Positions 1-10,330 of a DNA stretch of 64,000 bases are shown here, piece by piece. Location: contig NC_088340.1 in NCBI RefSeq assembly GCF_036884655.1, forward strand, positions 30,442,001 to 30,506,000. Direction: 5' to 3'. A program made the translations under genes and the position numbers. The stretch's first letter is position 1. Every line of letters begins with the position of its first letter. Below the pieces are notes generated by a model that searched no databases, had not been told where the DNA came from, and worked only from the letters and a program-made list of their open reading frames with translations. This stretch comes from Musa acuminata AAA Group (lineage: Eukaryota; Streptophyta; Magnoliopsida; Zingiberales; Musaceae).

Positions 1-1
1 T

Positions 2-2575
2 CTTGTAAGAGGAATTCCTCATATCAAGTTCATCAAAGATAATATATGTGATGCTTGCCAATTAGGTAAACAAATTAAGGGTAGTTTCAAATCTAAGAAT
101 CAAATAAGCACCTCTAGGCCCTTACAATTGATCCATATGGATTTGTTCGGACCAATCTCTACATCAAGCCTAGGAGGTAGCAAATATGCCTTCGTTATTG
201 TGGATGACTATAGTAGATACACATGGACTTACTTCTTAAAACAGAAAAATGAATGCTTTAGATTTTTTACCAAGTTTTGTAAACATGTTCAAAACAAGAA
301 GGGTTCTATGATTTCGTCAATTAGAAGTGATCATGGTGGAGAATTTCAAAACCATGATTTCCAAGAATTCTGTGAACTCAATGGATACAACCATAATTTC
401 TCTACTCCAAGAAATCCTCAACAAAATGGAGTATTAGAAAGAAAAAATCAAAATTTACAAGAAATGGCAAGAACCATGTTGAATGAACATAGCCTACCCA
501 AATATTTTTGGGCCGAAGCCGTAAACACTGCATGCTATATTTTGAATAGAGTTCTAGTTAGACCCTTACTCACCAAAACACCTTATGAGTTATGGAACAA
601 CAAAAAACCCAATGTTTCATATTTTAAAGTCTTTGGGTGTAAATGCTTTATCTTGAATGAAAAAGATAACTTAGGAAAATTTGATCCTAAATCCGATGAA
701 GGAATCTTTCTTGGTTATTCTTCGGTTTCTAAAGCTTTTCGTATCTTCAATAAAAGAACATTAATTATTGAAGAATCCATTCATGTTGTTTTCAATGAGA
801 TTTCCGAAATCAGGAAAAACGATTTTGATGATGATGTTAATTTCGATTCCTTGAATTTAAATAAAACCCCGTCTCCAACTAGCAACTTGAATGCATCAAC
901 TTCCGAAACATCCTTACCCAAGGATTGGAAGTATGTAGATGCTCATCCTAAGGAGCTAATCTTAGGAGACACATCAAAGGGGGTTCAAACACGATCCTCT
1001 CTTAAAAATTTTTGTGCCAACACCGCTTTTCTCTCCCAAATTGAACCCAAATGTGTTGACGAAGCCATGAAAGATGATTCATGGATTATCGCAATGCAAG
1101 ATGAATTAAATCAATTTGAGAGAAATGAGGTGTGGAAGCTTATTCCTAGGCCAAATGACCATTTAGTTATTGGTACTAAATGGGTCTTTAGAAACAAGCA
1201 AGATGAAAATGGTATCGTGGTTAGAAACAATGCTAGACTAGTGGCCAAAGGTTTCAATCAAGAAGAAGGTATCGATTACGAAGAAACCTTCGCTCCTGTG
1301 GCTCGATTAGAAGCCATAAGGATGCTCCTTGCCTACGCTAGTAGTAATAATTTTAAGCTATTTCAAATGGATGTTAAAAGCGCTTTTCTTAATGGTTTTA
1401 TTTCTGAAGAAGTCTATGTAGAACAACCTCCTGGATTTGAAAATAATAGCCTCCCTAATCATGTGTTTAGATTAACTAAAGCTCTCTATGGTTTAAAACA
1501 AGCTCCGAGGGCTTGGTATGAGAGACTTAGTTCTTTTCTTATTGAAAATAATTTCATAAAAGGCAAAGTTGATACTACATTATTCATCAAGAATTTTGAA
1601 AATAATTTTCTCATTGTTCAGATTTATGTTGATGATATTATCTTTGGTTCTATGAATGAATCTCTTTGTGAATCTTTTGCTAAAACTATGAGTCTTGAAT
1701 TTGAAATGAGTTTAATGGGAGAGTTAACATTCTTCTTAGGTTTACAAATCAAACAACTAAGCAATGGCATCTTTATTAGTCAAACTAAATATGCTATGAA
1801 TTTACTAAAAAAGTTTAATATGAATAACTCAAAAGCTATTGACACTCCTATGAGCACCTCCACTAAGTTAGAAATTGATGAAAGTGGAGAAAGTTTCGAT
1901 CAAAAAACTTATAGGGGTATGATAGGATGTTTACTTTACCTTACTGCAACTAGACCAGACATCATGTTCAATGTAGGACTTTGTGCTAGATTTCAGTCAA
2001 ACCCTAAGATATCTCATCTCAAAGCAGTTAAAAGAATACTTAGATATCTTAATGGTACCACAAATCTAGGATTATAGTACCCAAAATCAGAAAATCTTGA
2101 GTTAATTGCTTATGCTACTGCAGACTTTACTGGCTGTAGACTAGATAGAAAAAGCACATCAGGAACATGTCAATTTTTAGGACATGCCCTTGTTTCCTGG
2201 TCATCTAAGAAACAAAACTCGGTTGCACTATCAACAACCAAAGCTGAATATATTGCAGCAAGTGCATGCTGTGCACAAGTTGTATGGATGAAAAATACTT
2301 TAGAAGATTATAAAGTTCATCTTAAAAATATTCCCATTAAATGTGATAACACAAGTGCAATATGCTTAACAAAGAATCCTATACAACACTCAAGAACAAA
2401 ACATATTGATATTATACATCACTTTATACGAGATCATGTTACTAATCATGATGTAATCATAAAGTTCATTGACACTAAACATCAACTAGCCGATATTTTT
2501 ACAAAACCTCTAAGTGAAGAACAATTTGATTTCATAAGAAGAGAATTAGGAATGTTGATGTGTCCGAATATATAA
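2..2575 (+). pseudogene. SIRE-a pol: integrase, reverse transcriptase, RNase H
   Basis: One frame runs from base 2 to 2575 with a single internal stop, TAG at 2075-2077, where the family has a tryptophan. Counting from the Met at 128, the integrase core keeps D5, D68 and E104 with DD35E spacing. A CDACQ motif upstream of 128 is the end of the HHCC zinc finger. The RT starts near residue 330 and keeps the catalytic YVDD at residues 500-503. RNase H follows the stop and ends with a copia-type DNTSAI...TKHID...ADIFTKPL region. Known role: cDNA synthesis and integration in virus-like particles and the nucleus. With one nonsense change in about 860 codons this is the best-preserved pol in the window. 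Its 5' end, protease and gag lie outside. Confidence 0.92.
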
Positions 2576-3662
2576 ACTAGTTAAAATTATCTTTCGGACT
2601 TTATTGAATGATAATATCACTTGACTGCCATTACATGCCTAAATAACATGTTGAAAATTATGTGTTGAATACAAAAATGTTTTGTCTTCTGATTATATTT
2701 GAAAATCTGTAGCATAGTTTTATCCGAATGCATGAAAGAGTTAATTTCATTTTCGGATTCGCTTAACAATTGGAATGCTAAAAATCGGATTTTCTCGTAC
2801 ACTCTTATGAAAAATATTTTTCTAAAATGGATTTGATAAAATGATTCCATCTTGAAATATATATGATAGTATTTCTATTTACAAAAAGTTGTTTCACATA
2901 TCTTGACTCAAAGCAAACTCAAAAATAGCATGAATCAAAGCAATCAACATATCATGTTTTCCTTTATGTGCTTGAACAATTAATTTCCTATTAGTTACTA
3001 TTGGAAATAACATGAATCAAGTAAAGGCATGAAACAATCATTGCACGTATACTCAAAGTTTACTTGTATTGTTCTCCTGATATCACAACTACCATGCTTT
3101 TTGTTGATGACAAAGGGGGAGAAATATATGAATTGATGCTATAAACACTGATGCTATAATTATGCCATGCTTGCATCACCAAGAGATATATGAATAAATG
3201 CTATGATTTGCATTATGCCTTGTATCGTGTCAAGATATCAAACAAAAACTTGCATCGTAATTTTACGAGTTGATATCTTACCGTGTGATGAATTGCAATA
3301 CTTGCTAAAATATTTGAAATGTGTACTTGAAATGTGTACATCATGTAATGATATCATGGTATCTTACTTCACAGTTTTACATGCTGATATCTTACAATTG
3401 TTACTATTACCATCATTCAAACTTGTAAGGTAAAATTTGAAAATGAATGTCAAGCCTTGACATCATCTTCAGAGAGATACATCATGATGGGAATCATGAT
3501 GGGAATATTGATAAGTTCAAATGATTTTAACTTATCAATATGTCTCTTGAATTCTTAAGGTTTTGAATTCAAGAATGACTTATCTCAAGTATGGCATATA
3601 GATAGGGGGAGTTAAGGTTAACTCCATTATCAATTGATTGTCATCATCAAAAAGGGGGAGAT
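2576..3662 (+). other. SIRE-a 3' non-coding region between pol and LTR
   Basis: This AT-rich stretch has no credible ORF; the env-like ORF of some Sireviruses is not recognisable. It holds GGGGGAG tracts near 3115, 3604 and 3653. The middle tract is part of a GGAGTTAA...TTAACTCC hairpin (about 3606-3625). Short direct repeats based on CATGATGGGAAT lie near 3480-3510. Confidence 0.8.
3651..3662 (+). promoter_or_regulatory. SIRE-a polypurine tract (plus-strand primer site)
   Basis: The tract AAAGGGGGAGAT directly precedes the TGTTGAATC start of the LTR, the position of the plus-strand primer. It lies in the loop of an inverted repeat with arms 3629-3652 and 3677-3697. Confidence 0.85.
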
Positions 3663-4184
3663 TGTTGAATCTCGGATTTTGATGATGAAGTCAATTGTCA
3701 TTTGTTGTCTAATCTATGTGTTGAGATAAGTGTGCAGGATTAACTACGATGAAAGTTAGACATGCAGCAGGAGTTGCGCCGGAGTCATGACAATGATCAC
3801 GTTGGGAGTTCGAGAGCTCGACGGAAGTTCGGACAATAGTCGGAGGTTCTGCGGGAACAAATCCGGGAAGTCCATAAGCTTGCCAAAGAAGCTCGTTGGA
3901 ACTCGCCAAGTGTATCGTCGCAAGTCAAGGAGTTTGTCGGAAGTCCGCAGGAGCATCACCGAGGGTTCATCGGATGATCGACGGAAGTTCGCCGGAAACT
4001 CGTCGGAAGAAGCGATTGACGCACCGGAGCAAGCTGCAGAAATTGTCTTAGGATTTATCGTAGTTAGCACAATGATTAAGTTGGAAATGGGAGGTGATCC
4101 CATTAGCTTAATCTTGGGGCAATTGGGCCCCTGAAAAACCCAAAATGGGCATAATGGATCTACCCATTCGGACCCTAATTGCTG

Positions 4185-4540
4185 TGGGAGGTGCAACCGC
4201 CCAAGCCAGGAGGTAGCACCGCCTGGGCTAAGTCTCCCAGGGAGACTAGGCGGTGCAACCGCCCCAGCTAGGAGGTAGCACCGCCTGGGCTCAGTCTCCG
4301 AGTGAGACTGGGCGGTGCAACCTCTCCTGACAGGAGGTAGCACCGCTTGAGCTCAGTCTTCGAGCTCTGGCAGGCGGTGCAACCGCCCTAGTCAGGAGGT
4401 GCAACCGCCTGAGCTCGGTCTTCGAGCTCTGGCAGAGAGGTGCAACCGCCCCTGACAGAGGTGGCACCGCCCAAAGGCTCAATCTTCGAGCTCTGCCAAG
4501 CGGTGCAACCGCCCTAGTCAGGAGGTGCAACCGCTTGATC
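4185..4540. repeat. Tandem palindromic block in SIRE-a U3 (GGCGGTGCAACCGCC)
   Basis: Units of about 60 bp repeat with alternating GGCGGTGCAACCGCC and GGAGGTAGCACCGCC-type palindromes, separated by CTGGGCTCAGTCTCCGAG-type spacers. At least five units are visible upstream of the TATA box. Sirevirus promoters are known to carry GC-rich palindromes here; binding of any factor is not shown by the sequence. Confidence 0.8.
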
Positions 4541-4595
4541 CCAGAATTCCGGGAATTGACAGTTTTGAGCTCCAAATTTGAACTGGGTTGGGGCC

Positions 4596-4603
4596 TATAA
4601 ATA
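4596..4603 (+). promoter_or_regulatory. TATA box of SIRE-a LTR
   Basis: TATAAATA lies directly downstream of the palindrome block, in the position expected for the LTR core promoter. The same GCCTATAAATACCCC context occurs in SIRE-c (47304), SIRE-d (56330) and SIRE-f (58664). Confidence 0.7.
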
Positions 4604-5418
4604 CCCCACCCATTCAGCACTGAAAGAGAATAACTAACACTCGAAATTTTGATCTTTTTCTGTGATTCTTAGAGCTCAAAATTATTGAAAAGCCCAAAAG
4701 TTCTCCTCCCTCTATTCTTCAAGTTTTGAGTTGTAAAGAGAGGAGAGAAAATTTCTGTAAGGGTTGTCTCCTAAGCCTGTCAAAAGGAGTGAAACAGTAA
4801 AAGGGTGGTTGGCCTTTGCCTATTGAAGGAAGGCCTCTAGTTGACGTCGGTGACCTCGTCGGTGGAGGAAGCCAAAAGTGGAGTAGGTCAAGATTGACCG
4901 AATCACTCTAAATCTCGGTTTGCATTTACTTTGAGCATTTTATCTTTACTGCAAACCTCCTAAATAGCTACTGCCTTCTGCGCTTTTACGAACGAGTTTC
5001 TAAGTTCAGAACTTTTCGAATCTGCGTTTAGACGTAAATCGACTTTTTCGTACGATCATTACATTTCAGTTTACGTTTATGTTTTGATTTCAATCATAAC
5101 TGCAAACTGCCTTCTGCGCATTTATAAAACGTATCTCAAAGTTCAGTATCCTCAAAATCGGCATTTAGACGTAAACCGGTTTTATTGTACGAACGTCGCA
5201 TTTCAGTTTGCGCTTGCATTCTGATTTTTGTCATAAACTGCAAACTGCCTTCGTAGATTTACTTTAACATCATCTTAAGTTAAAGTAATCTTAGAATCGG
5301 CTTTTACATCGAAATCGTTTTTATCCAACGAACGCAGCTTTCGATTTTAATAGTGAAAGATTTTCGCTGCACTAATTCACCCCCCCCCCCCCCCCTCTTA
5401 GTGCTCTTGATCCTAACA

Positions 5419-7189
5419 ATATTATCACCTCTAGAAGGATGAAATTGAAAAGATTGTAAAAGAGATGCTTGAAACAGGGGTGATTCGACTAAGTTGCAAC
5501 CCCTATTCCTCACCGGTGCTACTTGTACGTAAGAAGGATGAATCTTGGCATATGTGCATGGACTACCGAGCTTTAAATGGCATCACCATCAAGGACAAGT
5601 ACCCAACACTAGTGGTGGATGAACTTCTTGATGAGTTAAAAGGAGCTTGAGTCTTCACGAAGTTGGACCTCCGATCCGGTTACCACTAAATTCGGGTATG
5701 TGAAGACGACATACCAAAAACTACATTCCGCACACATAACAACCATTATGAATTCTTGGTAATGCCTTTTGGATTCACTAATACTCCTTCAACCTTCCAA
5801 AGTCTCATGAACGATATTTTTCGGAGCTTTCTTTGCAAATTTATGCTAGTAGTTTTTTATGATATTCTCATTTACAGCCCTTATCTTGAGACTCACTTTC
5901 AGCATTTACGCGTTATTTTGATGATCCTTCAGGAGAATACTCTTTTTGTTAAGCAGCCAAAGTGCAGTTTTCTCAAACAAAAAGTCAAGTGCCTTGGGCA
6001 CATAATATCAGAAGGAGTGGCGGTAAACCCAACAAAAATTGAAGTAATGCAAGGCTGGCCAAAACCTACAAATGTGAAATTACTATGTGGGTTCCTTAGA
6101 CTAACGAGCTACTACCGATAATTTGTTATGGACTATGCGAAGATCAGTGCACCCCTCACTTCTCTATTAAAAAAAGATGTCTTCCAATGGTCAGACAAAG
6201 CCTCTATTGCCTTTGACAAACTTAAGGTAGCCATGATGACAATGCTTGTACTAACACTACCCGACTTCGACAAGACTTTTGTTATTGAAGCCGATGCCTC
6301 TAGAGTCAGAATTGGTGCTATACTAATGCAAGATGGCTGTCCCTTGCTTATACTAGTAAGGCATTATCTCCTTCCCATCTCAAGATGACTATTTATGATG
6401 AGGAGATTCTCACGATTGTATATGTGATGGCCAAGTGGAGACCATACTTGATCGGACGACGCTTTCAAATCAAGGCCAACCATAAAAGCCTAAAATATTT
6501 CTTGAAGCAGAAGATATCTTCTCCTAAATAACAAAAATGGGTAACAAAGCTTCTTGGATATGATTATGAAATAACTTACAAAAAGGGGAAAGAGAATGTT
6601 GTTACAAATGTGCTTTCGCGACTACCCGAGCAAGCTGAATTTTCGACGGTTTCACTTTCGACCAGCGACTTCTTTGAGGATATTAAGAGAGAATGGCAGG
6701 AAGATCTAGAGACCAGTAAGATCATAAAAATATTGGAAGAAGCATCAAGCTCCGTGGCTCATTACAGTTGGGACTTGAAAGGATTGCGCTATAAGGGACG
6801 CATTGTGCTTGTATCAAATTCTACTTGCATCTTCACAAGTAGATTTTGGACAGAGTTATTCCAGATGCAGGGTACTAAATTGAAAAGGAGTATGATATAT
6901 CACCCACAAATTGATAGCGAGATGGAAGTGGTGAATAGGTGCTTGGAGATAACCCAAAACCATCCACCAAATATGACTATCAAGGAGAACTTCAGACCCA
7001 GCCGAGTGCTATTATTGATCAACAAATCGTGACTTGACTACGACGACCCACTACTGAAGTGCTAATATAGTGGGCAAACTTATCAATAGAAGGTGCCACT
7101 TGGGAGAACTATGATGACTTGAAGATCAAATTCCTAGAATTCATGAATCGTCAGCCTTGAGGATAAGGCTGATTTGAAGAGGGTGGGGC
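5419..7189 (+). pseudogene. CRV-a pol: RT, RNase H, deleted integrase, chromodomain (gypsy)
   Basis: The sequence picks up mid-RT ([17 protein letters not shown]...) where SIRE-a inserted, and its 5' part lies upstream of the window. Several stops and frameshifts break it. The RT fingers and palm are present, including PFGFTNTPSTFQ, but the catalytic FFDD reads FYDI at about 5855-5866. RNase H follows (about 6280-6620). The integrase is reduced: after the spacer ending NSTCI it jumps to SRFWTEL...YHPQ...NRCLE, and then to HPPNMT and a chromodomain-like end. The HHCC finger and the first two catalytic Asp are missing. Unlike CRV-b, c and e, it still carries the RT core. Confidence 0.88.
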
Positions 7190-7571
7190 TATTAGGACTC
7201 TAGCTAGGAGAGTCTTAATTGAGAGGGGCATTCATGTTAACCTACCTAGTCGACCCCTATTAAAGAGGTGAAGAGGCTGATTAGGGTTAGGAGGTTATTT
7301 CTTAGAGAAGCATTAGGAGTTGTAAAGGAAAAGGAGTCTTGAGTAAGAGTCCTATTAGGAGTTGTTCTTAGAGAAACATTAGGAGTTGTAAAGGAATAGG
7401 AGTCTTGAGTAGAAGACCTATTAGGAGTTAGGGTTTAGAGGCCCTATAAATAGCCATATATTCATCCTCTTTTAACAAGCAATAGATGAATCTTTTCTGT
7501 AGCCTTTGAGTAGCAATTTGGAGGAAGGAACCCCTATAGAGTTTCGAGGCCAATCTGCAAGGGTTCTATCA
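7190..7571 (+). repeat. CRV-a 3' LTR (382 bp)
   Basis: The LTR follows the GAAGAGGGTGGGGC polypurine tract. It starts TATTAGGACTC (TA, not TG) and ends GGTTCTATCA (ACA changed to TCA). TATAAATA lies at 7445-7452. It carries a single copy of the start hairpin TTAGGACTCT...AGAGTCTTAA, and the CCCCTATTAAAGAGGTGAAG segment also found in CRV-e and CRV-f. Confidence 0.85.
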
Positions 7572-7959
7572 GTTAACTTGACGAGAACTTGTCTTCGTGC
7601 CTGACACCCAGTGAGCAGTTGTTTGTGGACTTACAACTATTCATTCTATCCTCTAAAGTCCTTATTTTCTCTTTCCTCTCTTTCCTCTCTTTTCTCTCTT
7701 ACACTTAAGGTGCTTGCAAAATTGCTTGTAAAGCTTTCCTCTCCGCGAGACGTTGGGACTTGTTTGTCGCTCGTTTTCAATCTAATCAACTTTCTGTTTT
7801 ACAGGTCCTTTGAGACCTGTATGAGGTTGCAACTAGGTTGAACCTTTACGGACATATATATCGCAAGGGCGTCTCATGACTTAGGCAATCCCAACTATGT
7901 TCAAGGAGTTGGCGCAAGGGTGCCTCAAGACTTAGGCAATTCTAACAAAGTCCATGACA
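7572..7959 (+). repeat. GYP-H 5' LTR, 3' portion
   Basis: This pyrimidine-rich sequence (TTTCTCTTTCCTCTC near 7670) ends in GTCCATGACA and is followed by an iMet-type primer site, so it is the R/U5 end of a 5' LTR. Two near copies of CTTAGGCAAT...AACAA lie at 7880-7948. The left part of the LTR is not visible because CRV-a abuts it at 7571, presumably as an insertion. There is no coding potential. Confidence 0.65.
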
Positions 7960-7962
7960 TTG

Positions 7963-7973
7963 TGGTATCAGAG
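7963..7973 (+). promoter_or_regulatory. GYP-H primer binding site
   Basis: TGGTATCAGAG, three bases after the LTR end, matches the 3' end of the plant initiator Met tRNA. It marks the first strand start and fixes the element on the plus strand. Confidence 0.75.
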
Positions 7974-8014
7974 TAGGCAAGCAATTTGAGTAAGCAATGA
8001 AGAAACTTTGCAAT

Positions 8015-9874
8015 CTTGCTATGGCCAAGTATCATGGCGAATCGAGCAAGACGAGGCAAGCCAGACCATTGCCCTAGGCAGCCACTAGTGGGCTACAAGT
8101 GCAAACTTGCTCTCATGTTGGTGAAGCCACATTGGAGGATCATGGTAGCGAACATGATGAGCGAGAAGTTGGCTACTCTCCGCGAGCAGTGGAGGTGCAA
8201 TCTGGAGTGCCAACCGAGAAGAAGAGCCATAAGGAGAGACTCATAGCGGCGGACACCCACTTGGATGTTCTTAAAGCGAGCTTGGAGGAACTCTACCAAG
8301 GCCAACGAAGGCTTCTTAGGGTAGAGAGCTCGCAGAAATAAGTTGAATCCTGAATCGACAAGGTTGAGGCCCTAGTCGATCAACTGACGGATGATACAAA
8401 AGACGTCATGCAACATTTACACGAAGTTGTGACAGAACTCACTTCTAGAGTGAAAGTGCTCACAAAGGCACAAATGCGGGAGAGAGCAACACCCGCATTG
8501 TGCAACTACAAAACTTGAGGGCACCTAAGCCTCATTGCTATGGAGGTGCTAAGGACGCAAAAGAGCTCGAGAATTTCTTGTTTGACATAAAATAATACTT
8601 TCGAGCTACAATGCCTGATTCTAAAGATACCAAAGTTTCAATAGCAACCATGTATTTGAACGGGGATGTAAAACTTTGGTGGCAAACCTGTTGGATGAAG
8701 ATCCAACAAGGTCGATGTCGAGTGGACACATGAGAGGACATAAAGTGGGAGTTGAGAACTTAGTTCCCACCCGAGAACACAAAGTTCGTCGCAGGGAGGA
8801 AGTTGAGACAACTCCGCCAAAGTACTTCCATCCGAGACTACGTAAAGCAATTTTCTATGCTAATGCTAGACATACAGGACATGTCCAAGAAGGATAAGCT
8901 GTTCAACTTCCTCGATAGCCTAAAACCATGGGCTCAATAAGAATTATATTGAAGGAATGTCACCGATATGATCGAGGCAACTATGGCCATAGAAAGGGTC
9001 ACCGACTTTGTTTCCTCGAAGGACTCACGGAAAACAAAACAATCTTCAAGAAATTACCCTCCAAAATATTCTCGAGGGAAGGAGCCTGTGGATGAATAAA
9101 GAAGAGTTCCCATAAAGGGCCAAGCTCAAAAGGCAAAGTCCCAAAATCTAGCGGATGCTTCTTGTGCGGAGGACCGCACATGGTGAGGGAGTGCCCATAG
9201 AAACAAGCACTCAATACTTTAACAGCTTCAATCCATCCCTCAAATCAGACAAGAACAAGGTCGTAGCCCTCAGTTCAAGTAGTTCAAAATCCAGTATCGA
9301 CAATGAGGAGTTGCAAGGTCCCCGAATGGGAGCAATGCATTTGTTGAATACATTGTGGGGTCAAGTGGGGGAGAACATGAAGGCAAAGCCATTGAAAGCA
9401 GGGAGTAGTGAGCTAATGTATGTGGACATTAAGCTCAATGGCCAAACAACTCATGCAATGGTGGACACGGGCACTGCCCACAACTTCATTGCTGATCGAG
9501 AAGCAAAGCAACTTCGGCTAATCTTGGAGAAGAACCCAAGTCGGATGAAGGCAGTGAATTCGGAAGCCAAGCAGATCTCCAGGCTGGCAAAGGGAGTCCC
9601 CATCAAGATCGGAACATGGAGCAGGAACACGAATATGATGGTGGTGCCATTGGATGACTTCCAAGTGATTCTTGGAATGGAGTTTATGCATGCGGTGAAG
9701 TTGGTGCTAATGTCATTCCTAAACTCTCTATTTATGATGAGAGGTGACGACCCTTGTGTGGTTCTCGTCTCTCAGAGAGGAACTAGGGACCCCTAACAGA
9801 TATCAGTATTACAACTGAAGAAAGGGGTATGAAAGGGTGAATTAACATTTGTGGCTGCTGTGAAGCTAGAGCTA
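8015..9874 (+). pseudogene. GYP-H gag and protease (Ty3/gypsy)
   Basis: A broken Gag frame is readable in pieces. The N-terminal part at 8099-8341 (RLIAADTHLDVLKASLEEL) runs into stops. The capsid-like core around 8560-9000 includes FLFDIKQYFRAT, DVKLWW and DTWEDIKWELR. A CX2CX3HX4C zinc knuckle lies at about 9155-9196. An open segment at 9155-9796, in another frame, carries the aspartic protease with MVDTGTAHNFIA and VILGMEFM. Gag packages the RNA; the protease would cut the polyprotein. The gene is cut at 9874 by GYN-1, and only about 30 bases that may continue it lie at 35783-35812. The clade is uncertain; it differs clearly from CRV. Confidence 0.82.
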
Positions 9875-10311
9875 TGTTAGGACCCTTTTTTTGAGCTTTT
9901 GAATAATATTTATTGAGTCTATTTAGTCCAGTTGTTTATTGAGTCTGTTTAGTTCAATTAGAGTCAGATAGAGGTTTATTTAATATTTATTTATTATTAA
10001 GAGTCCAAGTCTTAGTGGACTCTAGGTGGAACTCTATAAATAGTGATGTAATCCTTTCTTTAAATCAATCAATCAATGAAATGTTATTCCACTCTGTGGA
10101 CAAACCCTAGGAGGCCGATCCCCTCGAAGTGATCAAGGAGGGCCAATCCCCTCAAAGTGATCAAGGTGGGTCGATCCCCTCGAAGCGATCAAGGAGGCCG
10201 ATCCCCTCGAAGTGATCATTATCATTCCTTTTCTCCCCTTCCTTCCATGATAAGACCTTAGAGTCTTATCAATTGGTATCAGAGCGATGATAAAACTTTA
10301 GGGTCTCATCA
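9875..10311 (+). repeat. GYN-1 5' LTR (437 bp)
   Basis: It starts TGTTAGGACCC and ends GTCTCATCA. TATAAATA is at 10035-10042. Four copies of a roughly 27 bp unit (GGCCGATCCCCTCGAAGTGA type) fill 10105-10220. The 3' end holds two tandem GATAAGAC...GTCTTATCA hairpins with a primer-site-like TTGGTATCAGAGCG between them. Confidence 0.85.
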
Positions 10312-10330
10312 TTTAGTATCAAAGCAGCGA
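10312..10330 (+). promoter_or_regulatory. GYN-1 primer binding site (decayed)
   Basis: TTTAGTATCAAAGCAGCG follows the LTR and resembles TTGGTATCAGAGC with changes. GYN-2 keeps the cleaner form TTTGGTATCAAAGCAGCG at the same place. Confidence 0.6.

Larger units (their letters stand above)
1..5418 (+). mobile_element. SIRE-a: 3' part of a Sirevirus-like Ty1/copia element
   Basis: The window opens inside the pol gene of a Ty1/copia element; its 5' LTR and gag lie upstream. The order seen is integrase, RT, RNase H, a roughly 1.1 kb non-coding tail with three GGGGGAG tracts, then a TG...CA LTR. That layout, the LTR of about 1.76 kb and the repeated polypurine tracts are typical of the Sirevirus (Maximus/SIRE) clade. 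Sequence beyond 5418 reads straight into the RT region of a gypsy element, so SIRE-a inserted into CRV-a. Confidence 0.9.
3663..5418 (+). repeat. SIRE-a 3' LTR (1756 bp)
   Basis: The LTR starts TGTTGAATC after the polypurine tract and ends CCTAACA at 5418. It contains a GC-rich tandem palindrome block (about 4185-4540), a TATAAATA box at 4596-4603 and a run of 16 C at 5380-5395 in U5, followed by CTCTTAGTG. The start and the C-tract context recur in the other Sirevirus LTRs here. Small ORFs inside it on both strands are chance frames. Confidence 0.9.

Noticed and set aside
3756..4343. 195 aa minus-strand ORF in the SIRE-a LTR
   Set aside because: It reads through the palindromic U3 tandem block antisense to the LTR and has repeated low-complexity text only.
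4185..4540. CRISPR-like array of repeats and spacers
   Set aside because: Units are imperfect, adjoining palindromes inside an LTR; spacers are themselves repeated. This is plant DNA and not a CRISPR array.
5380..5395. C/G homopolymer as telomeric or G-quadruplex array
   Set aside because: It is a single homopolymer without the CCCTAAA unit, located at the fixed U5 position of Sirevirus LTRs.
6800..6860. Integrase deletion in CRV as a second spliced intron
   Set aside because: The left border in the fuller copy CRV-d (ACTTGCAT followed by AAAGACC) has no GT donor at the joint, so a GT-AG explanation does not hold there.
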